NCBI GenBank assembly: GCA_024114885.1
Contig: CP099419.1
Span: 2,604,001-2,668,000, forward strand
Reading direction: 5' to 3'
Origin: Septoria linicola
Taxonomy: Eukaryota > Ascomycota > Dothideomycetes > Mycosphaerellales > Mycosphaerellaceae
Length of the DNA stretch: 64,000 nucleotides
Positions 1-11,228 of this stretch are shown piece after piece. The stretch's first letter is position 1. The number at the start of each line of letters is the position of its first letter. The position numbers and the translations under genes were made by a program. The notes beneath the pieces were generated by a model, which saw only the letters and a list, made by a program, of their open reading frames with translations, did not search any database and was not told the origin of the DNA.

Positions 1-2173
1 CCTGCAAGACATTCGTCGTAGATTGTGAGTAGGTCAACGAGGGTGTCGGTCAACGGGGCTCGATCGAAGTCATGCGATTCCTCAAGATGCTTTCGTCACT
101 CCTTCACACGAAAGTAAGGTTTTGCAGTTGCCTTTCGACCTGTGATACTGAATGCGGTCAGCGCACACGACATTGGTGCACCGTGGCCTATGCTCGCACG
201 AAACGCGACTACACCTGTTTGAAAAATCGCCCACACTCTCAGGATGTGTAAGATCGTTTCCCAAGTCCGACCTTGGCGCTGCAAGATATGGACTCTCAGG
301 AACAGCTCAGTGTCCAAGCTGCGACGGGTATGATGCTCGTCGTGGCCACTTTGCATGCGAGCTGGCACGGCCATATCACGGTCGCTGCGATGTTTGAAGT
401 CGTAGTTGCCATTTGATGGAAGTCTGCTAGATGCTACTCGAGCAGGGACATTGCTTGTAAGAGCTTCCGCTGTTCGGCACTGTTCAATAATGTTGTAGTC
501 GTGCATGTGCATTGATGCATGATTAATCTCCGCCACGTAGCGCGACTCGCAGGCCAGCGTGTGGTATTACCAGACACGAGGTGCAACCGACAAGGTGTTG
601 CATTCTAGCCTCTGCGTCCTGAGAATGTGAAGCTTGCCACGGCAGCAGGACCCCAGATCTCCATCATCTGATCATAGTGTCTTTCCAATGGACGAGTCTC
701 TGCATCGCTGGATGATTGCGTGAAGACATGACGCGCAGGCCGTTGAAGCATACCGGATCAAGCACGGGCATAGTGGCTTTTTCTGCAAGTGTTATGCTGC
801 CACGTAAGACGCGACTCGTGCTACTTCCGATGTGTTTCCATACTCAAATGAAAGGTAATAGTATAGTCGCACTCCAGCTGAGCTTGCTGTTGAGAGGACA
901 GCGGTTCTGGCTGTGGCTTTCGGAGGCCTGAATAGCAGTTGTAGCAAAGAGATCGAAAGTTGGTGGAGCGGTTAGGAGTTCAGAGAGATCTCTTGGTACC
1001 GACAGGGGTGCCCTGCAGGAACAGAAAGCTGGCGCAATCATGTCGGCGAGACCTTGTCCGTTCCAGGTTTCGACTTCAACGATAACCATACTCCCAACAT
1101 TCAGGGTAAGAACAACAAGTTTGGGGCATGAAAACACAAGTGAAGTTGTACTACGAGCGCAGTAAGCATTCGGCCCCTCGCACATCATCCTCACGGCCAC
1201 CAGCTCTAGCCTATCGTCTACCTCGGTCCGATCCCATCAGGGCGCTTGCGTCAACTCCCTAGTGTTCATCCGGCTCACCTGTTAGCACCTTTCTCATGGC
1301 CGGCTATTTAACAGAGTCTCCTGTTCATGTGAGACGAGAGCGCAAAATCACAGTCATCAGAGAGCAGTCGATGGCCTCCGACGCCTGTTGGCTCGTCACA
1401 GTGACTTGCGTGTGCCTCAGATGGCGCCTTTGGTATGTGCCGTTGCAGACCAAATCGGTGCCGCAACAGACGTCCAATATTGATCGTCAGTCGCCCTAGA
1501 GCCACATCACGCACTCGGCTTGGGCCGGCGCAGTCTGTCCTAGATTGTCAATATACTCTGCATCGTGATACTATGGGCCAACACGCTCCACGGAGCATTG
1601 AGGTACTGTAAGCTCTAGTCCCGTGTGACCATATGGAGAGCAGCATCACTGGCAGGACAGTGTTGTGCTGGACGACGATGTGCAACATTTCGAAACCGCA
1701 CGCAAGTCCGAAAGCAAAGCCACGACGTGCAACGCCTCCTCCCTGAAATGGACAAAGCGCTCTCTTGCCGATCCGCTCGCCTGAAGCATAACACGGCCAA
1801 GACTCCCATCACAGCTGGTGCGGATGGCTGATCCCCACATCCGCTCACTTGCCGATCGACGAGAGCGATCAAGCCGGACCTCTGATTCGTGGTTGTTTAA
1901 GAAAGCCAAACGACTATGCTTATGCATGCTTCCCGTGGCCGGACAGGCACAGGCACAAGACCAGCAGGGATCTCCTTCGATAGTCTGTCTGAAAAGCAGG
2001 CTTGCAGCGGACATGTACGCTCATAAGCCCTCCCTTCTGTGCTTCCCAAACCGGACCATTTCATTGTACCACCATGGTCTATCCTCGACCCGCACACATT
2101 TTGATGACCATTCAGGACGCCACAACGTACAAGCAATGAGCGATGACCACGAGCGACTTTCGGCGCAGACAAT
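1..2173. other. Intergenic region, no gene supported
   Basis: This 2.2-kb stretch has only short overlapping ORFs on both strands, none longer than about 146 codons. None has a recognisable domain, a convincing splice structure or similarity to a family I know. No tRNA-type B box was seen. The last few hundred bases presumably hold the promoter and 5' leader of the sugar transporter that starts at 2174. The left edge of the window could cut a neighbouring gene, but I cannot show it. Confidence 0.6.
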
Positions 2174-3998
2174 ATGGCCGATTTCTCAATAGGACGATAC
2201 ACGCCAGACCCACGCAAAATGGCTCCGATCATTTCATCTTCGATTGAACGCATTGAAGCACCCGTCACAGTGAAGGCGTACGCGATGTGTGCTTTCGCGG
2301 CTTTCGCTGGCGTGTTGTTTGGATACGATTCTGGCTACATTTCTGGTGTGCTTGGTATGGACAGCTTTAAGCGCGATTACGGGCATCCTTCGACTACAGA
2401 CCCATCTGGCTTTTCTTACGAGACCTGGGAAAAGTCATTGATAGTGTCTATATTGTCTTTGGGTACTTTCTGCGGTGCTTTAATATCTGGCTGGTTGGCA
2501 GACTCGATAGGACGAAGACCTACCTTGATCGGTCCCGGGTGCGGTGTGTTCATGGCTGGAGTAGTCGTTCAGATGTCTGCCCAGCATGTTGCTGGCCTTT
2601 GCATCGGAAGATTCGTCGCTGGCCTAGGCGTAGGATGCGTCAGCGCAGTCAACATACTGTACATGTCCGAGGTAGCGCCACGAAAGGTCAGAGGGGCCAT
2701 CGTCTCGGCTTACCAGTTCGCTATCACGATCGGTCTGATGTTGGCTTCCTGTGTTGGCTATGCGACCCGAGACCAGGACAATTCAGTAGCCTATAGGATA
2801 CCCATCGGTATCCAGTTCCTCTGGGCGCTGATACTGAGTATCGGCTTGTTCCTACTGCCGGAGTCACCAAGGTATTATGTCAAGATGGGCCGTTATGACA
2901 AGGCTGTACGCGCACTCGCTCGCGTTCGAGGGCAACCTGTCAGCTCCCCGTACATCGAAGACGAGTTGTCCGAGATTGTGGCCAACTACCAATATGAGCA
3001 GCAGGTCGGCGAGGTATCATGGCTAGGAGTCTTTGGAGGCGGCATCACCAACAGCAACTCGAACATGCGCAAGATCTTTATCGGGACAGCTCTCCAGATG
3101 ATGCAGCAGTGGACCGGGATCAACTTCATCTTCTACTACAACGTCACCTTCTTCCAGTCAGTGCATCTGGACAACGCCTTTTTGATCTCTATGATCACCA
3201 CTGTGGTCAACGTGGCCAGTACACCACTTTCCTTTTATGCGATCGAGAAATTCGGACGTCGCTCGCTACTCATCTACGGAGCAATCATGATGTGCATCTG
3301 TGAATTCACGATTGCCATTGTGGGCGTGTCAGCTCCTGACTCCGATGCGGTCAACTACTGTCTGATCACTTTTGTTTGCCTTTACATCGCTGCATTCGCT
3401 TGTACATGTTCGTATTCACATCCCACGCTACATGTAGAATCTATGCTGACATATTTCAAGGGGGACCATCAGCATGTAAATGAACCCAGATCATTGTTCT
3501 TGTACTGCGCTAACCCTAAGCAGGGGTCGTTATTGGCGAGATCTTCCAACTACCGATTCGTTCGAAAGGCGTCGCCTTATCTACTGCTAGCAACTGGTTC
3601 TGGAACTGCATCATTGGCATCATAACACCATTCATTGTAGATCGCGACAAGGGCAATCTCGGCGTCAAGGTCTTCTTCATCTGGGGCACGACCTGTGCGT
3701 TTTGTGCGGTATTCGCGTATGTGTTCGTGCCCGAGTCCAAGGGCCTTACCCTCGAGCAGGTCGACAAGGTGAGTGTCGATGTTGCATAGACAAGTGAGGG
3801 AGATGCTGACTGTTCTAGATGATGGAACAAGTTCCAGCTTACCGAAGCAAAGCGTATAGACCTCAAGACACATTTGCCGACACCTATGGGTACGGCCCAA
3901 AAGCAACAGCAACTCGGCCTTCGACATCCTTCTCTTCGAGAGAGGCAAGCATGGGAACGCCGACGACAGTCGAAAGCTTCATTGAGATGCATCGTTGA
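2174..3998 (+). CDS. MFS hexose transporter/sensor-like protein (4 exons, with a 15-nt microexon)
   Basis: This encodes a plasma-membrane sugar:proton symporter of the major facilitator sugar-porter family, about 557 residues. It resembles fungal high-affinity glucose transporters and RCO-3-type sensors. Family signatures seen are the TM1 motif GVLFGYDSGYISGVLGM, GWLADSIGRRPT after TM2, PESPRYYVKMGR before the central loop, QQWTGINFIFYY in TM7 and VPESKGLTLEQVDKM at the end of TM12. I place exons at 2174-3407, 3461-3475, 3524-3768 and 3819-3998. Introns are 3408-3460 (GTTCGT donor, CTGAC branch), 3476-3523 and 3769-3818. The 15-nt second exon restores the conserved WGPSAWVVIGEIFQLPIRSKG stretch across TM10; without it the frame ends early in a nonsense tail. 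The ATG at 2219 (MAPIISS) is an alternative start and may be the real one. Substrate specificity cannot be told from sequence. Confidence 0.92.
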
Positions 3999-4283
3999 GG
4001 AGCTAGGCACTTCCGAGGTGCGAGATAGACATACATTGAGATGTGGCGTAATGGAGCTGGAATATTTGCAAAACCTCGATGGAAGGACGAGTTTATGATA
4101 CCCTGGACTCATGATTGTGTTGGACGCGTGTGAAACAATGGAAAGATACGAGAGGAGGCAGTCATGCTGGAAGTATGGATGAGATGTAGCGTACGTTGTA
4201 GCCTGACTAGACTACATTCAAAATCATGGCCCTGACTTCGGCAGCTTCCATCCTGAGCAATCGAAGTGCCGCAATCAGTTTCT

Positions 4284-5309
4284 TTAGTCCATTGTCAAGA
4301 CCGCCCTGAAACGGACCTTGCCACTTGTCATATGCGCAATCGCCTCGTTAGCCTTCTCCAGAGGGAACTTCTCGATCATACATTTGACATCGTGAGTCTG
4401 AGCGAAAGAGATCGCCTCCTCGCTGTCCAGTGCGTGTCCTGAAGGCCACCCATGCACAGAGAGTGCGTTCAATACCATGGAAACAGTGTCGATAGGCACT
4501 GGACCAATGGCGACGTGAATGAGGAGCTTGCCGCCAGGCTGTAGACCACCCATCAGTGGTGTGATGACTTCTGGATTTGGAGCAGTGACCACGACTAGTG
4601 CGGCGCCTCCTAGAGCCTGAAGTGCCTTGCCCACGTCCTCAGCCTGAGTGTCGATGTAATCTGTGGCTCCAAGCTTCATGGCAAAGTCCTTCTTGTCGGT
4701 GCCGCGGGAGAGTGCGACAGTACGGTAGCCCATCTTTCTGGCATACTGAATGGCCAAGTGGCCTAGGCCACCCAGACCTTGGACTGCAACCACCTCGCCA
4801 CTCGTGACATTCAAGCGGCGGATTCCATTGAAGACAGTCACACCAGCACAAAGAAGAGGTGCAACCTCTGCTGGGTCCAAATCCTTCGGGATCCTGACTG
4901 CAGCTTCGGTACGCAGGGTGGCATATTCGGCATAACCACCATTTCGATACACACCGTTCACAGTCTTGTTGTCACACATTTGGAACTGGCCACGAGAGCA
5001 CTGACGGCAGTTGCCGTCATGTCCTCCATGCCATGCACCGCCAACACGATCACCGATAACCCATTTCTTCTCCTCTGGCGGCACCGCAACGACTGTGCCA
5101 ACAAATTCGTGCCCAAGGACGTCAACGCCGGGAGGACCAAAATCGCCGTGCAGGACGTGGTAGTCGCTGTGACAGACTCCGCACGCAGACACTTTGACCA
5201 GGATCTCGCCTGGCTGGACTTCGAGCATAGGTAGCTCTTTGATCACGAGCGGTTGGTCGATACCATTGAGTACCGCCGCCTTGAAGGTCTTCGGTAGCTG
5301 AGAGCCCAT
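4284..5309 (-). CDS. Zinc-dependent alcohol dehydrogenase (MDR family)
   Basis: This is a 341-residue single-exon medium-chain dehydrogenase that should reversibly oxidise primary alcohols with NAD(P). It shows the catalytic zinc site (ACGVCHSDYH, then LGHEFVG, then the LLCAG cysteine) and a Rossmann motif GLGGLGHLA. Length matches fungal ADH1-like enzymes. The structural-zinc lobe reads HDGNCRQCSRGQFQMCDN: the first of the usual four cysteines is an aspartate, while the other three are present. Aspartate in that place is known in some members, so the lobe may still bind zinc. No targeting peptide is obvious, so a cytosolic enzyme is likely. It is convergent with the sugar transporter upstream. 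Physiological substrate is unknown. Confidence 0.93.
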   Translation of the reverse strand: MGSQLPKTFKAAVLNGIDQPLVIKELPMLEVQPGEILVKVSACGVCHSDYHVLHGDFGPPGVDVLGHEFVGTVVAVPPEEKKWVIGDRVGGAWHGGHDGNCRQCSRGQFQMCDNKTVNGVYRNGGYAEYATLRTEAAVRIPKDLDPAEVAPLLCAGVTVFNGIRRLNVTSGEVVAVQGLGGLGHLAIQYARKMGYRTVALSRGTDKKDFAMKLGATDYIDTQAEDVGKALQALGGAALVVVTAPNPEVITPLMGGLQPGGKLLIHVAIGPVPIDTVSMVLNALSVHGWPSGHALDSEEAISFAQTHDVKCMIEKFPLEKANEAIAHMTSGKVRFRAVLTMD

Positions 5310-6989
5310 CTTGCGTGGCTGTTCAAGCCTTGATTCTGTGGCCTTACTGTCTGGTCAATCTGTTTAGTAATTTGAGCAAGGTAAGCAGTAGCTCGGAAGT
5401 GAGTAGAAGAGCTTTGATAAGGCTGGTCAAATATGCAAGCTGAAAGTCTGCAACTTTTCGCCTCTTTGTACTTTCTGCAGCTGCTGCTAACGTCCGGCCG
5501 TGGACATTGCGGATCACAATAGCTCCGCAGCTTCGTTGTGATCAGCAAAGAATGGCAGGCGATGAGCGGAGGTTATGCTTCTTCGCCATGTCAGCTGTGG
5601 CAGAAGCTCGCCCGGCGCAAAGCTGCATAGCGTCCAGCCAATGGCCATTCTCGAAAGCCATGTGTGTCATGTCGAATGAGTTTGACGATCGTACTGGCAC
5701 GTCGTTCGTGAGGCAAATGGCCTTACCCGAAGCAGAAGCTGTGATAGCTGCCTCCTGTAAAGGGATCTGCTTTGGCCTTTTACAGCAAGCTCCAACCGAG
5801 GGGGAGGGGACTCGTGCGGCATGAGCTCGTTTCCCTCGCTCTTCATCATGGCTCTCCAACCTACCAAAATCGTACAATGTCCACAGCAAGTTCGGACGTC
5901 GAATCGGGACAAGCTAATGGGTGGCCATTTTCCATGGTCTCCCGACAATCAAGCACGAGGTTCTTGGTTCAAGCGAATGTCTCCGATATCGGCCTTGAGG
6001 TATCTACACACATAGCATGTTGTCGAAGCGTTAGGGAACAAGTGATCAGCGTAGTGCGTGTCGCACGAAAGAGAGTTGAGTGGAAAGAGAGAAGCAGTGG
6101 TGAAGGGAGATAGTATGTCGTGAAGATAAAGCTCGCACCATGGACTACCTTGATGGCAGGCCTCATGAATTTGTTAAAAAGTGGTACTCCGTTGATCACT
6201 TCAGCACATCGCAGCTCGTTGTAAGCCAAACCCAATGTATGTGAGCGCTTGCTTTCGAATGCATCGCGTGGACATCCAGATTTGAAGATGAAGCGTCAGT
6301 GTCGCTATGAGAGGCTCAACGACTAGCTGACAACATTGAACTCTGCAATGCTGCACATTATGTCAGCGCCGGCTTTGGCATAACTCACATGTCACTTGCT
6401 CGCTACGATTTCTACCGCTCGTTCACCACAGTAGTTTGAGTTCAGGACAATATCGAGTGAAAGATGTGTCAGAAGCGCTTCCTTCATATGATCGGTGCTG
6501 TGAAAGCAAGAGCGAATGGTGCTGATCACACGCACTTTCGGGGCCATGAAGGATGGAAGGACGGCTGTCATTATGCTCTGTACTCCTGAGTCATTGTGTC
6601 GTGCTGCCCTCGACCATAATCTCGACCACGGCGACCGAATCAAGAACAGCATGTCCAATGCTTATCTGCCCACAACATTGGGTCTTCGGATTGTGCGAGC
6701 TGTAGGCATACGAAGCAGGCCGAACAGCATCAATGGCAAGGGACGATGTGATATAAGTTAATGTTTATGCCGTATTTCGCTCCTTTATACACAGTGGCAC
6801 TCGCTGCTGCTGCTGAAAAGTGTAATGAGTTACAAGCGCTTCCCTCTCCTCTACTTTCACTTTTTTGCCATACCTCGTTCTACAGTCAACGCAAGAGAAA
6901 CGCTTCGGGAGTTGCGTGAGATATGCGAATAACCGCTCTAATGTCCACAAGTAGTACAACAAACCACAGCCAAAGTCTAAGTGCGTAGT
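5310..6989. other. Intergenic region, no gene supported
   Basis: About 1.7 kb between the alcohol dehydrogenase start and the COX5 stop. Short ORFs occur on both strands (longest about 115 codons), with low-quality composition and no family resemblance. The left end should hold the dehydrogenase promoter and the right end the COX5 3' untranslated region. No RNA gene was recognised. Confidence 0.6.
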
Positions 6990-7807
6990 TTACTCGTCCT
7001 TGCCCTTCGGCGGTGATTGCACAAGACCCTTGCCCTTGTAGTCCTCGCCGCCGATAAAAGTGATGGGCTCGATTTGCTTCTCCTATAGGGTGATATCTGA
7101 TTAGCACGTGTTTCTATGTAGTCACCAATGCTACGGTGTTCTTGTCGAAATTTGTCATGTGCTCACCTTGAAGTACTCATTGGAAGCTTCCTGCCACTCC
7201 TTGTTCAAAGTTCGTGGCTTCTCGCGGGCGAAGTATCGAGTAAAGGCGAAGAGCGCGCCAGCGGCAAGTACACCAACAATGGTGTAAGCAAAAACCTTGG
7301 TGTTCTCACCTGGAGGAGTCTGCGCGCGAGGGCCGTGTGGGCCAAAAGCAATCCAGTAGGCTGTGTGACATTCTGTTAGCCGTAGTGTTCAGATGTCATT
7401 GTGGTCAAGTGCCAATGGCAGCCATGTGTCGCGGCGCATGTTCCACGGCCTTTTCCCGGCCTGTTCCGCGACATCCATATGCTCTGACTTCCAGGCGTGC
7501 ACAACTACCACGACGCAAGGTTATCAAAGTAGAGACACGTACCAGCCTTCTTCTCCTGCACGGTGAGCTCGTTCCAGTCCACCTTCATGCGATCTCGCAG
7601 GGCCATCCACAGGTCGGCCTGCTCTTGTGGAGGCATGGCCTCCCATCGCTTCTCAATGTTGGCCAGGGTTGGGTTGGAAATGGCGTGCGCGCATCGCACT
7701 TGCTGTGTCGTCTGGTTGCGCGCCAGAGGAGTGAGCGTGGCAGCAGCGGTCCGCTTGGAGGACACACTGGTAAGGGATTGACGGAGGAGAGGTGTTGTCC
7801 GAAGCAT
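6990..7807 (-). CDS. COX5: Cytochrome c oxidase subunit IV/Va (COX5), mitochondrial
   Basis: This nuclear-encoded subunit of respiratory complex IV is 183 residues from three exons: 7543-7807, 7167-7360 and 6990-7082. Introns are 182 nt (7361-7542) and 84 nt (7083-7166), both GT-AG. The N terminus (MLRTTPLLRQSLTSVSSKR) is rich in Arg, Ser and Thr and lacks acidic residues, as expected of a mitochondrial presequence. Family hallmarks are ANIEKRWEAMPPQEQADLW, the AYWIAFGPHGPRA segment made only by splicing, one transmembrane helix (VFAYTIVGVLAAGALFAFTR) and the tail ending PPKGKDE. I chose the ATG at 7807 because the upstream in-frame ATG at 8002 would add a proline-rich, non-presequence leader. 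Function is well established for the family; the identification is firm. Confidence 0.95.
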
Positions 7808-8265
7808 TGTGCCGGCGGTCGGAGGGGGGCGGAGTGGAGAGTCGAGAGTGGTGGCGTCGGGTGGAAGAACGGCGCAGTCAAGCCGTGGACGGTGTCGCCA
7901 GCGGTGTATCTGAGGTGGTGGTGATGCCGGCGTGCAGTGTGTCTCCGATTCTATGATGTGAGCTTCGAGAGAGAGAGAAAGCTCGGCTTGTGCCGTCAGC
8001 AACGGAGCAACGTCGATTGGTCAATTGGCCTAATTCGCCCGAAACCCTCTACTCCTTCAACACAGCGATCACCAACATCAGCATTCTGCGTGGAACGACT
8101 GCAATTGTGACGCACATGATCTGATTATGAGGCGGAGCACTGAACAAGTCAAGGGACCTCTTCAGAACGACACTCACTGACGCCCGGAAGATTGAAGCCA
8201 TGGACTACTGAATGGGCGTAATTACACAAGTTGGCTGAGCAGTAGTGGGCATTGACCAGTATGGA
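7808..8265. other. Intergenic region upstream of COX5
   Basis: This 458-bp stretch holds the presumed COX5 promoter (right of 7807) and the 3' side of the broken gene that ends at 8266. A purine-run repeat of GAGA type occurs near 7965-7980. No separate gene is supported. Confidence 0.6.
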
Positions 8266-10918
8266 CTACTCTCTAACAACAAAGCTATCTGCGTCCAAGT
8301 CGAAATACTTCCTCATTCGCTTCCCCATCTCTCTCAGCATGACGGGACCTATGATCGAGCTTGGGTGAGGCTTATGGAACACGATTATGCCTTCGTCTTT
8401 CCGTGAGGTTTCAGCCCTCTTGAAAGAGACAGCGGAGCCTCTATTCTGACTGACGGAGAAGCCAGCATCGGCTATCGCAGCAATGAAGTCATTCAGCTTG
8501 ACGAGCTCTGTTGCCCATGAGCGGATTGAACATGCGTTGAAAAAGCGTCAGCGAGGACTTGTTCACCGGTATGGGGACGGCGCAGGTCTGAGGGGCGTCG
8601 TTGACGATTATTCCATCCTCTTCCACGCGTGGCGTGACTTCAACCACCTTTGGACGGGTCTTAACCTTCTCTCTCGGCAGCGAAGCGCTCAAAATTGGAT
8701 CTGGAGCATCAACGCCCCAGGTGCTCCGCGTGGCGCCTATTGTGTCGATGTACGTAGATGGCTTGCCACTAGGAAATATTGCCTTCGACTCTGTCAAGAT
8801 TTAGTGAACAGTATGTCTATGCATGGTTGGGGGCAGACTGACCTTTAGCCTCGATGGCAGAAAGCGAGAGAGCTCGCTCCCGTTCCCACGGATCCTTGCT
8901 CATGTGGGTAGCGCCCATCAGAGGCTTGACAAAAATATTGAAATGGTGAGTGACGGCCTGTTCTGCGTTGCAGCATAGAAAACGACACCTGGACATTCTC
9001 CACGTCTGGACTTTGCTCCAAAGGTTGTTGAGCGTTGCGTGGGACCTGTCCAGTACTGCCAGGGCGCCTCTGCTAATCTTGTCGGTAGGACGAGGCAAGC
9101 CCACGAATCCCTCGAGAGGTGCAACGAGCTCCAGGTATGGATGATCAATGCCTCCAACCGTTTCGGTCAGATCGATCTTCATGGCATCGTAGCAGCGTTC
9201 CATAAAAGCGACTATGGTGGGGGACTTAGTTTGCTGTGTCCAGCGGAGAGAGTCGAAGCTGTTGATCTTGGACCAGTCTTTGTCTTGATCGGCAATGGAC
9301 TTTGGCGTTGTGATGCCCGGTGGTAAGACACCTCGTGGCCGATGACATCGGATAGTGTCCAGAATGTCCCCAATGTCGCCCATATCGAATATAATGTTCC
9401 ACATTACCTGGTCTATTCGAGCGGCCTCTAAGGGCGGCTGTAGAAGCTGCTCCAATTGTGCGATGTGTAGAGATAACGGGAAGGAATACTTGTCATGCCA
9501 TCTCCTCAACTCCATGACATGCCAAGCGACCGGATCCTGCTGGTTCTGCTTATTCGTGCCCTCAATGGCGTACTGCCCTGACTCCTCCTTCCGGGCTCTA
9601 GACATACAGAATGCATTTTATGAGATGAGCTGCAAATCAAGTTGCCGCCCAAGTGACAGGATGTGCTCGTGCAGAACATGCTCGAGAAGTCCGATTGCAT
9701 GGCTGTGAGCCAACGTGAACGAATCTTCTGTCGTCCTCGGTATTGGCCTTAGGCTGAGTGTCTTCATGGTCTGCTCGCATTCTCCGACTGTATACTGCCA
9801 GGCTTCCACCAGCTGGACAGATGCCATGATCCGCTGAACAAGCTTAGACCGAAGCCTCTGTTGCCCTCGTGCTGCGACGCCAATGAGCCACTAATGCGAG
9901 CAAGGTCTTCGCGTGCGACTGCAGGGTCTTTTTGCAAAAGCCAGAGGGTGTCTTCGGCGACTCGCAAACGAGCCTGCAGAGTCTGGTGGACGCGGTGCAC
10001 GTCGAGAACCGGTGGTGGCCCAAAGGGCGACACGACGGTCTCCCGTAGGATCTCGCCAGCCGGTTTGAGGTTCGTGTCCGGCACGAGAGCCTGGAGTTTG
10101 CTCATGCCTAGAGCTGGTGTCCTACCGCCATCCGTGTTGAGCAGGATCTCAACAATGTTCCGCAAGAAGATAGATAGCGTGCACTGTGCATCAAGCACCA
10201 ATACGGCTCTGATGAAGCTGATCATGTCCCATCTGTGAAAAGTAAGTGTGTCCCAAGCGACCGTCTTGCCGAACTCGTTGACATCTATCAACACGCAATG
10301 CGGATTGTACTCCATAGCGACAAGCTTAAGTCTAATTCCATAGCCGGTCTGATGAAGATCAAAAGGTGCCCAATCTGCTGGGCTGTAGTGCGCAACGCCA
10401 GGAGGGTCGGCACATTGTCGGAACTTGCGCTCCGCGCTTCGACGTTGAGCCAAGGTAGCAGAGACATCGCTCGCATGCGCTCGTCGTGCTCGCGACTCTG
10501 GTCCGCTTCCCGAATCGGGCCGTTGTCCCATCTATACATTCCAGGCATGGCCTGCATGAGAACATTGGCTCGCTTCTGCTGGGTACGCTTTGGCCAGCGT
10601 TTCAGAAAACTGTCGCATGAGCCTCAAGTCTTGCTCGAACATATGCGATATTGTTCTTGCTCTGCGTGACGAGAGCACCAAGGCGTGCCCAGGTCTCCAA
10701 GCTTTGAAGTCCTCCATGTACCTGTCGACAATTGGCCGCATTTTAGGGTCTTCCCTAAGAGCATCCCAGGTCAGCGGGGCATCGCCGTTCTTGTCCGGGT
10801 ATGGACCGAGTTGGCGAGCAAGCTCTAATTCTTCTAATCCGAAGTCGTAGCCTGATGCTGCGCTTAGCTGCTTGAGGAAGCGACGTCGGCGTTGATAGCG
10901 GCCATGGCAGCTGTTCAC
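8266..10918 (-). pseudogene. Broken gene for a large conserved fungal protein of unknown function
   Basis: Protein-like sequence continues through about 2.6 kb, but in changing frames. The segments run from RFLKQLSAASGYDFG (10918 side) through SFLKRWPKRTQQKRANVLM, NPHCVLIDVNEFGKTVAWD, SVQLVEAWQYTVGECEQ and DPVAWHVMELRRWHDKYSF to a C terminus around KLNDFIAAIADAGFSVSQNR and GIIVFHKPHPSSIIGPVMLR, stop at 8266. Breaks are: a frame change at the A-run 10606-10609; one near 10322-10330; one near 9840-9846; an in-frame TAA at 9618-9620; and a frame change near 8490-8520. One apparently intact intron remains at 8791-8842. The C-terminal GS...IVFHxPHP...MGKRM pattern recalls fungal 'ipa-like' proteins, which have no known role. 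Neighbouring genes read cleanly over thousands of bases, so base-calling error is a poor explanation. The true 5' end is uncertain. Confidence 0.7.
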
Positions 10919-11228
10919 ACAGCGTACTCAGGGAGAGTGCAAGGTCAGTCAAGTCCAGGAGAAAAGGTTGAGGTCCTGTTTGGGCCGCGTGGAGTCGTTT
11001 GATAGCACTCGCGAAGTGAGCGACCACGGACAAGGGTTGTCGTTACACAGGCTACAGCGCTCTCAGCTTCTAGCTGCAGCCAGCCGACACGCGACGTATC
11101 GACTGCTTCACCTGTTGCCCTTCTCGATGTGTCAGATTGTGCTTGCGAAGATGAACGAACAAGCTACTCACATTCGTCCACGCATCCCAGGCCTTGGAGA
11201 CGCACATTCTCAGCTTTGTCCTGCCATA
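10919..11228. other. Short intergenic region
   Basis: About 310 bp between the broken gene and the 2EXR-type gene. It may contain the last coding exon of the 2EXR gene, since a donor-like GTGAGT occurs just before its unspliced stop. It also holds the upstream region of the broken gene. Nothing else was recognised. Confidence 0.5.

Noticed and set aside
96..536. 146-codon minus-strand ORF at the left edge
   Set aside because: No domain, several overlapping ORFs on the other strand, and no splice continuity with the neighbouring sequence.
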